Source: Maylandia zebra | Taxonomy: Eukaryota > Chordata > Actinopteri > Cichliformes > Cichlidae | NCBI RefSeq assembly: GCF_041146795.1 | Contig: NC_135177.1 | Span: 2,726,560-2,790,559, forward strand | DNA length: 64,000 nt | Reading direction: 5' to 3' | In this document: one piece after another, positions 45,240-58,600 of the stretch | How the letters are laid out: each line of letters opens with the position of its first letter | How positions within the stretch are numbered: position 1 is the first letter of the stretch | Position numbers and translations under genes: made by a program | Notes under the pieces: model-generated | What the model saw: the letters and a program-made list of their open reading frames with translations, nothing else | Database searches by the model: none | Told to the model about the DNA's origin: nothing

Positions 45240-45627
45240 AAGACTGCTGAGGAGCAAGCATGGCTTGAACTGGACACGCAGGGAGGACACGCAGGGGATT
45301 CACGGAGAAATGCAGAGTACGCAGGGTGACACAGAGGATGAACACAGACGACGCGACAAGGAACAGAGGCAAACACACACTATAAATACACAGAGGGACA
45401 CTGGGAAATCACACACAGGTGGGAGACACAGCTGGACCTGATTAACCTGACGAGACAGGGGAACACTAACACCAGGGACCAACAGAGGGAGCACAAACCC
45501 AGAAACCCAGTATCTAAAATCCCAAAACACAAACCATCCCAAAACAGCCCACACAGAATAATGAAAATAATAACAATAAATACACCAAACACAAAATCAC
45601 TGAGTCACGGACTCAGGATCATGACAC
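45240..45627 (-). repeat. possible solo LTR (Gypsy-like), antisense
   Basis: On the minus strand the sequence starts TGTCATGATCCTGAGTCCG and contains a TATA-like TGTGTATTTATAGTGTG. This opening is typical of fish Gypsy LTRs. I see no matching second LTR and no clear target duplication. Confidence 0.4.
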
Positions 45628-45951
45628 CACCAATAGGTTCATAAGCTGGTTCCTGATCTCCACTTGGAAACATTTCTGGGTTAACCTGTCGGCCTGTAAG
45701 ATCATTTAATCTTTTAATGAGCATTCATAAATATCTGCTGAAAATCCGTTTTTCATCAATTCCAGGACTGAGTACATGTGCTTATACCATTACGGTTATT
45801 TTGTGATCCATCTCCTGTCCTCCAATAGCCAAACCCATCTGTTCTCTGATTGGATAGTTAAATTTGTGATTGACATGACATTGGCCAATCAGATGAAAGA
45901 AGAAAAATAGGGTCAAATTTCATAGCTGTACCTTGAAACTTGAGTGCAGAG

Positions 45952-46671
45952 CAGTGTTGCCAACTTAGCGACTTTGTCGCTATATTTAGCGACTTTTTTT
46001 CTAAAAAGCGACTAGCGACAAATCTGGCGACTTTTTCTGGTGTTATTGGAGACTTATTTATGACGACTTTTTGACGTGAAAGCGAGTATCGCTTTTACTG
46101 TCAACAAGCAGCGGGTGCTGCCGTGGGTACCTCGCCCCTTCCAAAGCGCTCACGGGCGGAGGATAGTCCTCCCCCCGCTGCTATCAGGGCAGAAGATGTT
46201 CACACCTATGCGTCCGAACTGCAAATGAATCGCGCATGAGCGAAGCCGCTGCTCCCGCACTGACTATAACGCAGTCAGTTCTTCTTTTACTGTTGTGCTG
46301 TTTTGTGGATCACAAGGTTTAAAACTACTTATAAACACACACACAAAGTAACTCCACCAGAGTGCCCATTTCGGGTCACTTTTGCCGGTCCAAGCCCGGA
46401 TAAAGGAGCAGGGTTGGAATTGTGACATTAAAAAATCAATAATTGCTAAAATAAATTTAATTTGTAGTTCTAAATAAATTCTAACTGCATTTAGGACGTT
46501 CTTTACTCACTTTGTCTCTTTCATGATGTTATTTCTCTCTCCAACAACATAGGTTACAATTATATTAGCTGGACCAATTATGCAAATTAGGCGATGACGT
46601 CATTTAGCGACTTCTAGCGACTTTTAGGACAGCCAATAGCGATTTTCCTTACTGAGGAGTTGGCAACACTG
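45952..46671. mobile_element. hAT-type element (CAGTGTTGCCAACT ends)
   Basis: The ends are CAGTGTTGCCAACTTAGCGAC and the reverse complement of CAGTGTTGCCAACTCCTC. A perfect 8-bp duplication GTGCAGAG flanks it (45944-45951, 46672-46679). Repeats of AGCGACTTTT lie near both ends. There is no coding capacity. Confidence 0.85.
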
Positions 46672-46814
46672 GTGCAGAGTTTCACGCGTATTTTTTGGCT
46701 AAGTCCACACAGAAATCTTTTTACACATACAAATCCTGATTTACAAGTACAAAATATTTATGACCACAATTTGAGCCCATACAATGTCCAAAGATTGAGC
46801 GGTGACCCCGACAT

Positions 46815-47399
46815 CCTCGCGCTTAAATCCGCGCAGACAGCCTCATACTGGAGGACAGACCTGTGCAGGACGGCGGCCCTCTCCTGGTCTGTGACGTTTC
46901 CACCAGCCGCCCTCGCCCGGTAGTTCCCGTTTTATGGCGTCGTCGGTTTTTTGACTCGGTACATGCTCTCTCTCATCCGGGGGTCCGGGCCTCTGTTAAA
47001 CTGGTCAGCTCTAAGTTTGTTGGCCGGGCCTTCACAAATCGGTGAAGGAATGGGCGGCGTGCATTCCCTGCCAGCTCGCGAAGGTTCATAAACACACCAA
47101 GGCACCCCTGGAGCAGTTCTTCATCATCATTCATGTACAAGTTGATCCGGTGGGTCCTCTGCCGCAGTCACACGGTTTTACGCACCTTTTAACTATTGTT
47201 GACCGCACCACCCGGTGCAGTCCCCCTGGCGTATACTACCTATACTACCGTTTTTGTCAACCTGGGTCTCGCGTTTCGCCCCCCCCCCGTGGGCATTACC
47301 TCAGACAGAGGCCCCCAGTTCGTTTTAGAGCTTTGGTCAGCTATGGACTGGGGGCCAAGGTCCACCACACAACCGCATACAACCCGTAAGCTAATGTGA
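46815..47399 (+). pseudogene. Gypsy-type integrase remnant
   Basis: Two overlapping plus frames read HALSHPGVRASVKLV and CIPCQLAKVHKHTKAPLEQF (the zinc-binding HHCC), then DPVGPLPQSHGFTHLLTIVDRTTR (start of the catalytic core). A short piece around ITSDRGPQFV carries the second Asp. Frameshifts and gaps break it, and no reverse transcriptase or LTR is adjacent. Confidence 0.72.
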
Positions 47400-49186
47400 G
47401 CGGTTCCACAGGTCGCCCCCCAGGAGCATCCCCCCAACCGCCAGCGTTTCAAATTCCTCCTGCCTTTCCTGCGCGCCTACACCAGCCTCGTTCACAGGAT
47501 GGACCTTCCTCTGCCAGTTCTCTCCCTCACAGGTTCAGTTGTTCTGGCCGTTTGCTTAGGCCCACACTGAGACCTCTCCTGTCATCTTTACACACCTCCA
47601 CAATATTATTATAATTTATTATAATTATTACCATAAGTTAGAAATTGTTGATGAATCACTGAGGATGTTACTCTTGAACTGCAGAATAATTGACCAATTC
47701 TATTCAGAATCACAGTCCAGAATGCTCACATATAATTCATCACATTAATCCTGACACACTGCTCTCTCTTCCACCAGCTACCTTTACATGTTAAAAGTAT
47801 GATGGAAGCAGGAGTAAGGCGAGTCGGCTCACAGTCAGGGTGTGTTTTCCTCCTCTCAGACTGTGCGCGCAGGTGACGATGAGTAACGGAGGCCACATGG
47901 GGGCGCTTTATCAACCTGCTGTGGTGGGTAGCTTGGTCAAAATAGTGTTTCCGATGTGACTTCGCTGTGATAGGCAGATGTCTGAACGCACTTTTCCTTT
48001 ACTAAATATTTATTTTTATTGGGCGATCCGAGTTTACTGAAAAACACGAGGAGGCAGAGAGGAGAACGCCCAGGACCAACCACGCGCCTGAGAGGACGGC
48101 GACAGTGATAGTTGTAGTTAATCAAATTAGCAGGCCTGTTATAAAACAAGCCCCATTTCAACTTCAGCTGATATGCAATACAATACATTGGTCATAGTGT
48201 TGACTCTTATTCAAGTTGTAACACATTTATTTCATTTTAAAGATTTTAAACAGGGGCTTATTTACACATGGATTTATGGATTTATGCATAGATACACTTA
48301 CACGACGTGTGCAAGGTGTACCACCACCCCGTCACCTCTCCTCCAGCAATTGGATAAGAGAATTAAAAATAGAGAGAGATGGGTGGACATACTAACGTGC
48401 AGGACTCCACAGCTTTAGCGGGACCTTGAACGCAGCACGCATAGGTTGAGAAACCCCGTGAAGAAATGACGCATCCATTCACAGCGCTTTTACTTCCTGC
48501 ATCTGTGGCTACAGCTGATGCTTTCTAAGGGGCGCGGCACAGGCACTAACTGTAGCCTAATGGCTGTCGTGCATTTTAACAGAAGTTTTAGTTTTCTTTT
48601 CTAACCCGGCTGTAACTTTGGTGTGGACCCAGCACAATGGTAGGATTGATTTATGGTTCTGTACCTACGATACCGTCCAGTACGGGTAACTCTTCTGTGG
48701 GCTGCAATGAACTTCGGAGACATCATTTTTTCTTATTGGCACCTTTCAGGTGCTCTTTAACAGGGTCAGCACGGCTGAGGGAAGAGAGGTAGAGGCTAAG
48801 CGTTCATGCCAGTTACGGACTCTTCTTCACTAGGTTTGTATTTCCGTAAACAAAACGGAGCCATTCCAGGATTGAGGGTAAAAGCGGGAAAATGTTGTGT
48901 TACTTTGTGACTAAAGGTGGGAAAGATATTTGTAGCACGAACTTCGGAAGTGATAAATCTGTAAACCGCGTTTGGCGAGCTGCAGGTCAGACAAGTTCTT
49001 GCCAGCCTTTGTGTGTTTACAGTATTTGTGAAATGCAGCCACCGGTACTCATGCACTCAGTGTTTCAGACCGAGCTCAGAGATGCAGGCTGCTCACGTGT
49101 GGTCAGAATCGGAAAGTTACCTCGCAAACGGTAACCTCCAGGGAACGGCCCCGTGCACGCGCACACACATTTTTAAAAACCTTTTT
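47400..49186. other. nod1 upstream region, no coding feature assigned
   Basis: The part near 48.4-49.1 kb is the natural place for a nod1 promoter or 5' UTR exon, since the ATG exon has an acceptor just before it (TTTTGTTCCACAG ending at 49902). I cannot locate a start site. Confidence 0.35.
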
Positions 49187-49494
49187 GCGTTTACGTGTGG
49201 ACGAGGAATACAGAGTTCATCACACACCGTCAAAGGTATGTGCCTTTTTCCACGCCACGCTGTGTGCACGTTATTGTTTACATGGGATGAATTGCAGAAT
49301 AGCAGATAGAGACAAAATACTGTTAATCTGACTGTCTGCAGGTTTACACGCAGTTACTGTCCCTCCATTTACAAAGGCAGAGGCGTCACGGTGGGATTAT
49401 TTTACGTGTAGTTGTTTTTTCCTGTGTAATAATATTCAACATTGCATCAATACATTTTTCAAAAAATGCCTCTCTGTGCAAAATGGGTTTAAAA
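49187..49494 (+). repeat. repeat unit, inverted partner of 59387-59694
   Basis: About 300 bp are near-identical to the reverse complement of 59387-59694, for example CATTTACAAAGGCAGAGGCG and GCAGAATAGCAGATAGAG. It lies just upstream of the first nod1 coding exon, while the partner is in a late nod1 intron. Confidence 0.85.
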
Positions 49495-49924
49495 GAAAGG
49501 AGCCAGTAAAACAGTCCTTACATTCACACAAAGGTTCGGCTGAAAGCACGAACGAGACCCTGCTGTTTGTACTCGAGCAATTTTGTAACTAAATTGTCAT
49601 CAGTTTCAAATGATAAGAAGTGAACCTGTGTGAGTCCTGTTGCTCACTTTGTTCATTTGATTTAGCAAAAATCGTGTCACAGTGGTTACATGGTTAGCGC
49701 GTGTTCCAAACACGAAGGGTGATGACAGGGTTCAAGAAATATCTGGGATGGCTGTGTCAGGAAGGGCATCAGGTGTGACCATCTGTGTCATGTGCAAGTC
49801 ACAAAGGTGACCCCCTTGAGAATAAGGAAGGAGAAGAAAGAAACTTACCATGTGATGTTGAAATGCTGTCAGCAGTGTCGTTTCTGATCTTTTGTTCCAC
49901 AGAGCTGACTGTTGTCCTGTAAAT

Positions 49925-50101
49925 ATGGATCAGATAAAAGAAGCCAGGGTGCCGTGCTCCAGCCTCCTCACCTACCACAGAGAGCTGCTCGTGACCAGGC
50001 TGAGGAGCATTCAGTGCATCCTGGACAACCTGTTCACCTGTGGCTTCTTCTGTCAGGAGGATGTTGAGATTGTTCAGCAAACTGCCACCAAGGCTGATCA
50101 G
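49925..50101 (+). CDS. nod1: nod1 coding exon 1 (CARD, first half)
   Basis: It begins at the ATG at 49925 ([20 protein letters not shown]), which lies 22 bases after the acceptor TTGTTCCACAG. An in-frame ATG at 49892 is on the intron side of that acceptor and is rejected. The exon is 59 codons and ends KADQ before GTAGAA. It covers the first CARD helices ([16 protein letters not shown]). Confidence 0.92.
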
Positions 50102-51869
50102 GTAGAAAAAAGAAGATCCCAGACAAAAACTGTGCTCAAAAATCTCTGAATACGACTCCTGACTGCCTCTCCGAGGAGGTGATGTTTGTGATAGTGTCTG
50201 CATGTGTGCGTGTCATCACTCTGTGTGTAAACGTGACAGCTTGAAAAGTTTGGATTGTGTGTTTGTAAAACTCTGTGGAGGGTGAGGTCATGCTAACGAC
50301 CCACGTCAGCTATCGTCCATCAAGGTCTTCAAGGTCAACTTAGTAGTTCATTGGTGGACAGCTATCATTCCTACAGGTGTTGTGTGTTTTGTGAATATAT
50401 CGAAAGTACTGTATAAAATGACATTTGACCTCTGACCTCTCCTTTAAGGTCAGTAGATTGCATACATACTTCACAATTTAAAAACTTTAAATATAAATTT
50501 GAATTTCTTTCATGATTTTTTTCTTTTTCTTTTTTTTTTTAGGTGCGCAAAGTCCTGGAGCTGGTCCAGTGCAAAGGGGAGGAGGCCTGTGAATATTTCA
50601 TCTTCATAATTTATAAAGTATGTGATGCATACATAGACCTGCAGCCATGGCTGGAAGAGATCAACTACAACCCAAGTGAAGATGTAGCAGTGATGAAGGT
50701 GGTTAACACTGATCCAAGTAGGTGTCATTATCTTTGACCTCTTTCATACTTTACAGCTCTCACATCTGTAAGAAGTCAGTCTGCTGTTACCAGTTGAGCC
50801 GTTATGGTAGAATATAAGAATCTATAACAAGAGTAACAGTATATTTTCTACATGATTATACAGAAAGTGTAGTTATATTTCAAACTGTAATTGTAGAAAC
50901 CAGCGAGGTTTTTTTGAGTGACTGAAGTTATATGTAGAGTATGTGGGTGTTTTAAATGAATAACGACAGTAACCATCAGGCTGATGCAGCAGGATTAAAG
51001 GAGTCCCTGAATGTTATTGACTTAAAGCTGTTTTATTTGTTATTTTTTACTTGAACTTGTAGAACTTTTGTTTGTGAGAGCATGAAACATGCGCAGCCTT
51101 ACCACCTCCTCAAGTCTCAGAATATCTTAAAAGCACTTGAAAAGCAAAATATGTTCAGTATGCAAAGGTCTTAAATGTTAATAGTGATGCCACAATTTCA
51201 GTGCACATTTCTGCCCACTTCACAGATTTAAATGATGTAACATGCACTGTAAAAGTAAATGATTTAGCTGGACATGAGACAAACGTTGTAAAGCAGCTCT
51301 GTCAGCCCTCACAGTTTATTTCTGTGTGGATAAAACAGGGTAACAGATACAGTAAGATAAGCTAGAGTAACTAACGCAGTGGTTAAAGCCAGTATCTAAG
51401 AAACAACTAATAACAGAAGGCAACCTGCACTCTGTCGCAAAACAATATTTGATACAAAATATCCAGACAGCCATTTTTTAGGTGGGCACACTATTCTTTA
51501 TGATTTCTTTTCACATTATTAAACACATTTGGACACATTTGTAACATTTTACCTTATTATTCATTTGAACTGATATCAGTTATGTTTAACTTTTGTTTGT
51601 ATACTTTCAGGCTTTTGGTCTAAATTTCATGTAAGTTTAACTAAATGTAATTAAGCCACACAAAAGCTTCCCTACCTGGAACCAGTCAACGTCACGCTGC
51701 AATTCTCCCTTAAATCATGTGATGACCAATAAAACACGGTGCACCGAAATCATAAAGAACACACTTTTTTTTCTCTTTAGAAACCCAGAAGAAATCCCCC
51801 GTCTGTAGCTACAGATAACACACACGCGCGCACACGCACACACACACACACGCGCACACACACGCGCGC

Positions 51870-51920
<51 letters not shown>

Positions 51921-51970
51921 CACACACACGCGCACACACACGCGCGCACACGCACACACACACACACGCG

Positions 51971-52005
<35 letters not shown>

Positions 52006-52127
52006 GCGCGCGCACACACGCACACGCACACACGCACACACGCACACACACACGTACGCACGCACACACACACACGCACACGTACGCACACACACACACA
52101 CGTACGCACGCACACACGCACACGCAC

Positions 52128-52158
<31 letters not shown>

Positions 52159-52615
52159 GCAGCGCTGCAAGATGAGCAGTCAGTCTTTATTTAAACGTTT
52201 GGAGCTATTTACACTGAATATTCCACTTTTGGAGCTTTCTCACACTGGGCCAGTTGCTCTTGTGTTTTCTTATTTAATCTGATACGTTTTTCTTGCTATT
52301 TTTGGTCATTTATGAAACAGCTGAGCAGTGGCGGCACTCGGGTTGTAAACACTCCACTCCCTCAGTTCTCTCTGCTTCACTTTTTTGTAGTTCTTACAAA
52401 GAGCAACACCTTATAAAACTCTAGATTTCCCCCATGCTTATGTGTTCTCTACCCTGTAAAAACGTGAACACATGGAAAATTGAATAGCTATGTTAGTGCG
52501 CATAATTCTTTTTTGCCTTTCTAGAGGAGTTTTGTCTTCTACAGTTAGATTAGAAGATCATAGTGGTATTGTAAAGCGCTTTGGGTGCCTAGAAAAGCGT
52601 TATATAAATCCAATC

Positions 52616-52679
<64 letters not shown>

Positions 52680-55600
52680 GTATTGCTGTGCTGGGATACC
52701 TGCTGTTATTGTGGTAGTGTTGTGAGTTACAGTGCATTTGGAAAGTATTCACAGTGCTTCACTGTGCAATGCTGTCTCAGAGACCTGAAGATGATTCATG
52801 GACTTCATGGCTGCCACTGACATGCTTATACAGACAGCCGTGTGCCAAACCATGCCCAATCAGCTGAATTTACCACGGTGGAAACAGGATGCACCCGAGT
52901 GTCATGGAAAAAGTTACACATGTCAAGTTTTGTTTTTTATTTTCAATACATTTGCACCAGTTCTGAGTTTTTTCAGTCATTATGGACTACTGTGTTCAGG
53001 AATTTGAGCTGAACTTGACTGGAATTTACTTCGTTATCAGGCTGTAACATGGCAGCATGTGGAACCAGTGAAGTGCTGTGAATCCGGCACAGATGCACTG
53101 ATCTAGATCTGTTTAAGAATGAGTTTGATCAAAGCTTTGACACTTTTTAATGTGCACTAAGTCAGCAGATACTGTGAGAAGTTAAGACATGACATGAGCC
53201 GGGACACCAGCTTCATCATGTCCTATGGCCAGCAAGAGGAGACGCGGCTGGAGGACCTCTACACTGACACTGTGATGGAACTGCTAAATGACTGCAATGA
53301 AAGCCTGGGCTTCTTAGAGAGTGTGGACCAGCTCCTGGGAGATCACGCAGCTTTCAACCCCCAAGGTGAAATCATCTACGTAATGGGGGATGCTGGTGTG
53401 GGAAAATCCATCCTTCTGCAGAAGCTCCAGAACCTCTGGTCCATAAAAGAGTTGCAGACGGATGCAGTCTTCTTCTTTAAGTTTCGCTGTAGGATGTTCA
53501 GCACCTTCAAGGACGCAGAACAAATCTCTCTCAGAGACCTTTTGTTCAAACACAACTGCTACCCAGATCACGATCCAGACAATGAAGTGTTTGATTACAT
53601 CCTGCGCTTCCCAGAGAAAGTCGTTTTTACCTTTGACGGCTACGATGAGATTCAGGAGGACGTCGACCTGATGAACCTGCCTGAGGTGGTTTCACCGGAG
53701 GATAAGGCCAACCCGCTCCAGCTGCTTATCAGCTTGCTCTGTGGGAAATTACTCAAGGGCTCTCAAAAAGTGCTGACGGCCCGGACAGGGATTGAGATCC
53801 AAAGCAGGGTGATCAGAAAGAAGGTGGCTCTGCGTGGGTTCTCCCCAGATCACCTGAAGACTTACACTGATTTGCACTTTAAGGAGCAGGAGCACAGAGA
53901 GCTGGTGTCCATTCAGCTGGATGCCAGCCCCCACCTCTGTGGGCTGTGCTCCACCCCGCTGTTCTGCTGGATTGTATTTAAGAGCTTTGGACACCTGCAC
54001 ACAATGCACGACAGCTTTCATCTGCCCGAAACCTGCATCACGCTCACCGACATCTTCCTCCTGCTGTCCGAAGTGTTCCTCAGTCGCTCTGCTACACCTG
54101 CTCCGTCTTTGCTGAAGAAAAGCACCCGCTGCACCTCGGAGACGTTCAAAGCAGGGCTCAGGCCTCTTGCTGTGTTTGCCAAGCTGGCGCTGCAGGGAAT
54201 GGAGAGAGGCAGCTTCATTTCCAGCCAAGAGGAGATCAGTGAGTGTGGTGTGATGGAGCAAGATCTGACTCTCGGCTTTCTCAGACCTGTTAGTGAGGAG
54301 GGTGCCAGCGGGAGCTCCGCTACCTTTGAGTTCCTCCACATCACCCTTCAGTCTTTCCTGGCGGCTTTTGCTCTGGTGTTGGACGAGCAGGCTGCTGCCA
54401 GCTCCATCCTCAAGTTCTTCACAGAGTGCAGCAGGAGAAGGAAGGTGTCTTGTCTGCCTCTTGATTCCTGCATAAGTAGCTCTTCAAAGCCCAGCGAAAA
54501 GAAGCCGTTTGCAACCAACGAACACCTGCAGTTCACTAATCTGTTCCTGTGCGGCCTGCTGTCCAAGAGTCAAAGAGGCTTGATGGGACATCTGGTGTCT
54601 CCCGTCTTACTGAAGAAGAAACGGGCCCTGCTGAAGTCGTACCTTTCCACTAGTGTCAAGTTGCACCTGCGTGGCTTACCCCACTACGACGGCCAGGAAG
54701 GCAAGAAAGTTCACGTCTTGCCCAACTTCCTGTGGATGCTGAGGTGCATATTCGAGACGGGAAGCAAAGACATTGCTCAGATGACGGCGAAAGGCATCAC
54801 GGCCGGCTTCATCAAGCTGGGTTACTGTAACGTGTACTCGGGTGACTGCACCGCCCTGAACTTTGTGCTGCAGCACCGTCAGAAAGTCCTGGGGCTCGAC
54901 ATGGATAACAACAACATCAGTGACTATGGGGTGAAGCAGCTCAAGCCTTCCTTTTGCAAGATGACCGTAGTGAGGTGAGTAGGGCCGTGCTTTCAAACAC
55001 CTGCTTCGTTTAACTCTGAGCTCTAATACAACTGTTCCCCTGCAGACTGTGTGTGAATCACCTGTCCGACAGCAGCATCGAGATTCTTGCAGAGGAGCTG
55101 TGCAAACACAAAGTTGTGGAGGTTTTGGGGTGAGTAAACGTTGTAAAGCCAGTCATTGTCGTAACAACAGACTATATCAGGGTGCTGGATGTGATTACAT
55201 CAACATTTGGGAGCGACTGATCTGATTTTTGGATCAGATTGGGATCGGTGACACCTCAGTAGCACCCAGGGGCCCAGTCTGTTCAGTTCAGTTTTCCATT
55301 GTATATGTTCACTCCTTCACACTTCAGCAGCAGTGCACTGTTTGCTAATGATGTGGAAGTGCTAACACAGCATGGAGGAATCTGAGAGTAAAGGCTCAGC
55401 ACTGTCTGCTCTCACTCAGCATTCAAACTCTCTCTGATCCAGTTATCTGGGTGGTAGTTGTATAAAGTTATAAACTGATTTGTGTCATTGAGCGAAATAA
55501 GTAAGTCAGAATTCAGGTGACCCTGAATCCTCCCTTAGTTATGCTGCAATAGACATAGGCTGCCGGGGATTCCCATGATGCATTGAGTTTTTCCTTTCCA

Positions 55601-58600
55601 GTCACCTTTCTCGCTCACTATGTGTTAACAGACCTCTCTGCATTGAATCATATCTGTTATTAACCTCTGTCTCTCTTCCACAGCATGTCTTTATCCTGTC
55701 TTCCTTCTCTCACCCCAACCAATCACAACAGATGGCCCCGCCCCTCCATGAGCCTGGTTCTGCTGGAGGTTTCTTCCTGTTAAAAGGGAGTTTTTCCTTC
55801 CCACTGTCGCCAAAGTGCTGCTCATAGGGGCTCATATGATTGTTGGGTTTTTCTCTGTATCTATGAAGCACCTTGAGGCGACTTTTGTTGTGATTTGGTG
55901 CTATATAAATAAAATTGAATTGAATTGAATAGAAACGCTCTGTGCTCGACACGTCTTGTTTCACATTGCCAAGGTTCAGAAATGTTACTAAACAACGGGT
56001 TGGCTCACTGTGCCTGCAACGGTCTGTAGGTTTTGCTGTTGTGACAGGATTTGTTCAGTGATACATTTTTTCCTTTTAGGATCCACTTCCATGTTCTGCG
56101 TTGAGCAGGCCACAGTGAATAAATATCCTTGGTTTGGTTTGTAGGCTCTGAGCTCATCACTCCAGCCACGTGTGGCACATACAACAACAACAACTTTATT
56201 TATAGAGCACATTTAAAAACCAACGCTATACCAAAGTGCTTAACAAAAAAGACAGAAAATAGAACATAAATATTATAAGACCAACAAAGTACCAAATATG
56301 CTAACAGGTCAGTGTCACTGATACAGGAATAGCATGAAATGCAAATCAAATAAAAACATAGCAAAAGCACAAAAAAAGATATGTATAAAAGAGAAATAGA
56401 GTAAGTCAAGAAATCAGATAGGCAAGGTTAAATAAATAGGTTTCTAACCGTGATTTAAATGATTGGATAGCAGTAGGTTACTCCACAAATCAGGTGCAGC
56501 CAAGACAAACGCACGGTCAGCTCTAGACTTCAGCCGAGATCTTGGCTGCACCAAGAGTAACTGAGTAGATCATCTTAGTGCTCTAACAGGAATATACAAT
56601 CGAAGGAGTTCAGTAAGGTAGCTCAGCACTGTGTTGTTGATCATTTTAAAGTAAGCAGCAGTATTTTAATTTAGATTTAATGGGTAGCCAGTGCAGGTTA
56701 GCTAGAACAGGCGTAACAGAGGCAAACCTCCCAGCTCCAGTCTGAAGGCGTGCCGCCGCATTTTTGAACAGTTTGCAGTCTGTGAAGAAGAGCAGACTGA
56801 AGACCGAAATAAAGGGAATTGCAGTAATCCAGCCCAAAGGCCTGAATAAGCTTTTCCAAGTCTTTATGCTGAACGTAATGCCTAGTCTTGGAGATGAGAC
56901 GCAATTGGTAGAAACTAGATCTACAGCAGACACTTGTTTATCAAATTTAAGAGCTGTGCAGCAACTCGCTCAAATTGCTAACAGTAGATCCAGGCGGATG
57001 GTGGAGGGGTTGACGCTGATGCAGGCAGCAGCAGCACTGCTGACGTTTCTGAGGCAGTTAGAAAACTGCTCAGTTTGGGCTGGAGTGTTTGGTGTCAGCG
57101 AGGACGTTGGTGTTTATATAGACACATATACTTTTACAAACAACTATGGATGTCTTACAGTGTTTGGAATAATGTTTTCATCTTATCTTCTGTAATTCTT
57201 TTTATTTGAGGATACTATCCCTCTGTTCAGCACTCCGCCGACACTTGATGTCCTTTAAATGTGCTATAATGCACCGCAGCTTCAGTTGCCTGCATGAAGC
57301 AGCTCGCTATGTTATTCCACTTTCTCCAAAACCTGTCTGAATCACTTTTTAAAAAACCAAAAACACACAGTGATTTATATTTTTACATTTGTGTCCTCAG
57401 GCTTTACAACAATAACATCACAGATGTTGGAGCCAGGCTTGTTGCTCAGATCATCGAAGAATGCCCCAAACTGCGAGTTCTCAAGTAAGTTAAACATATC
57501 TCCATTTGGGGAAAAAACCAACATACCTTACTAACATTACTAACCTTGAATACTTGGACATTACTTTGTAGGATTGGTAAAAACAAGATCACCAGTGTTG
57601 GTGGGAGGCATCTGGCCAACGCCATAAAGAAGAGCTCGTCAATATTCGACGTTGGGTAAGAATTCAGTGTTCATCCAGGAAATTCAGCAAAGTGCTGAGG
57701 CGTAAGAAACAAAGTAAAAATGCAGCTTTAATGGTGACAGAGGAAGTTTCTAGCATTTATTCTGAGCGTTTGGGCACAACAGAAATAACCCTGGTGACTG
57801 AAACCAGATGTGACAAAGAGAGAAATCCCACCAAGAGGCATTTTTAGCTGTGTTGTTTAGCCCAGCTGCAAACATTTGAGGAAGGACTTGGTAACGAGGT
57901 GCCTGATCAGGCTTTCTGTGCATTTTTGCAGGATGTGGGGCAACAGTCTCGGCGATGAGGGAGCAGAAGCATTTGGAGAAGCTTTGAGGAACCACCCGAG
58001 CCTCACCAACCTCAGGTAGGAAGTTATAAAAACGGCACAAAAATAAAAACGCCCATTCAGACTTACTGATTAAAATCTTTACTCTTTTTTTTTTGTCTTC
58101 TAGTCTGTCGGCCAATTGCATTACATCCAGAGGTGGGCGGGGCCTGGCTGAAGCACTGAAAGAGAACACGGCACTCAGGATATTCTGGTACGTGCAGTCT
58201 GTATTATCTCAGTCGACATCAGTAATGTAGGAGAGCTGGGATGCGCCACCTGAACTCGCAGCGCTTAAATGCATGGTTGACCTTATGGATGTGGAGCTAC
58301 GTCACAGTCAATGCTGCCTCTCCAGAGTGACTACAGTCTCAGGGCTGTGTGCCGTTACTGTTTGTGCTTTTTAGGTTGGTGGAGAATGAAATGACCGATG
58401 ATGCAGCTCCACACCTGGCTGACATGATTCAGGCAAACACTGGTCTGACCCACCTGTGGTGAGGACAACACAGCATCAGTCTGCACCCTGTTTACACAGC
58501 ATGGATCGGAGCTCTTACACAGCTCAGTGTCCTTTGTAAGTCACTGCTTGTTGGTCTGCAGGTTAATCAGCAACCGGTTCACTGTGGAAGGGATCAGGCA

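Noticed and set aside
49892..49927. Earlier in-frame ATG at 49892 as the nod1 start
   Set aside because: It lies across the splice acceptor TTCCACAG, so it is intronic; the ATG at 49925 matches the family start.
51715..52170. Three overlapping minus-strand frames rich in Cys, Val, Arg and Ala
   Set aside because: They are translations of the CA/CG microsatellite in all frames, with no real protein character.
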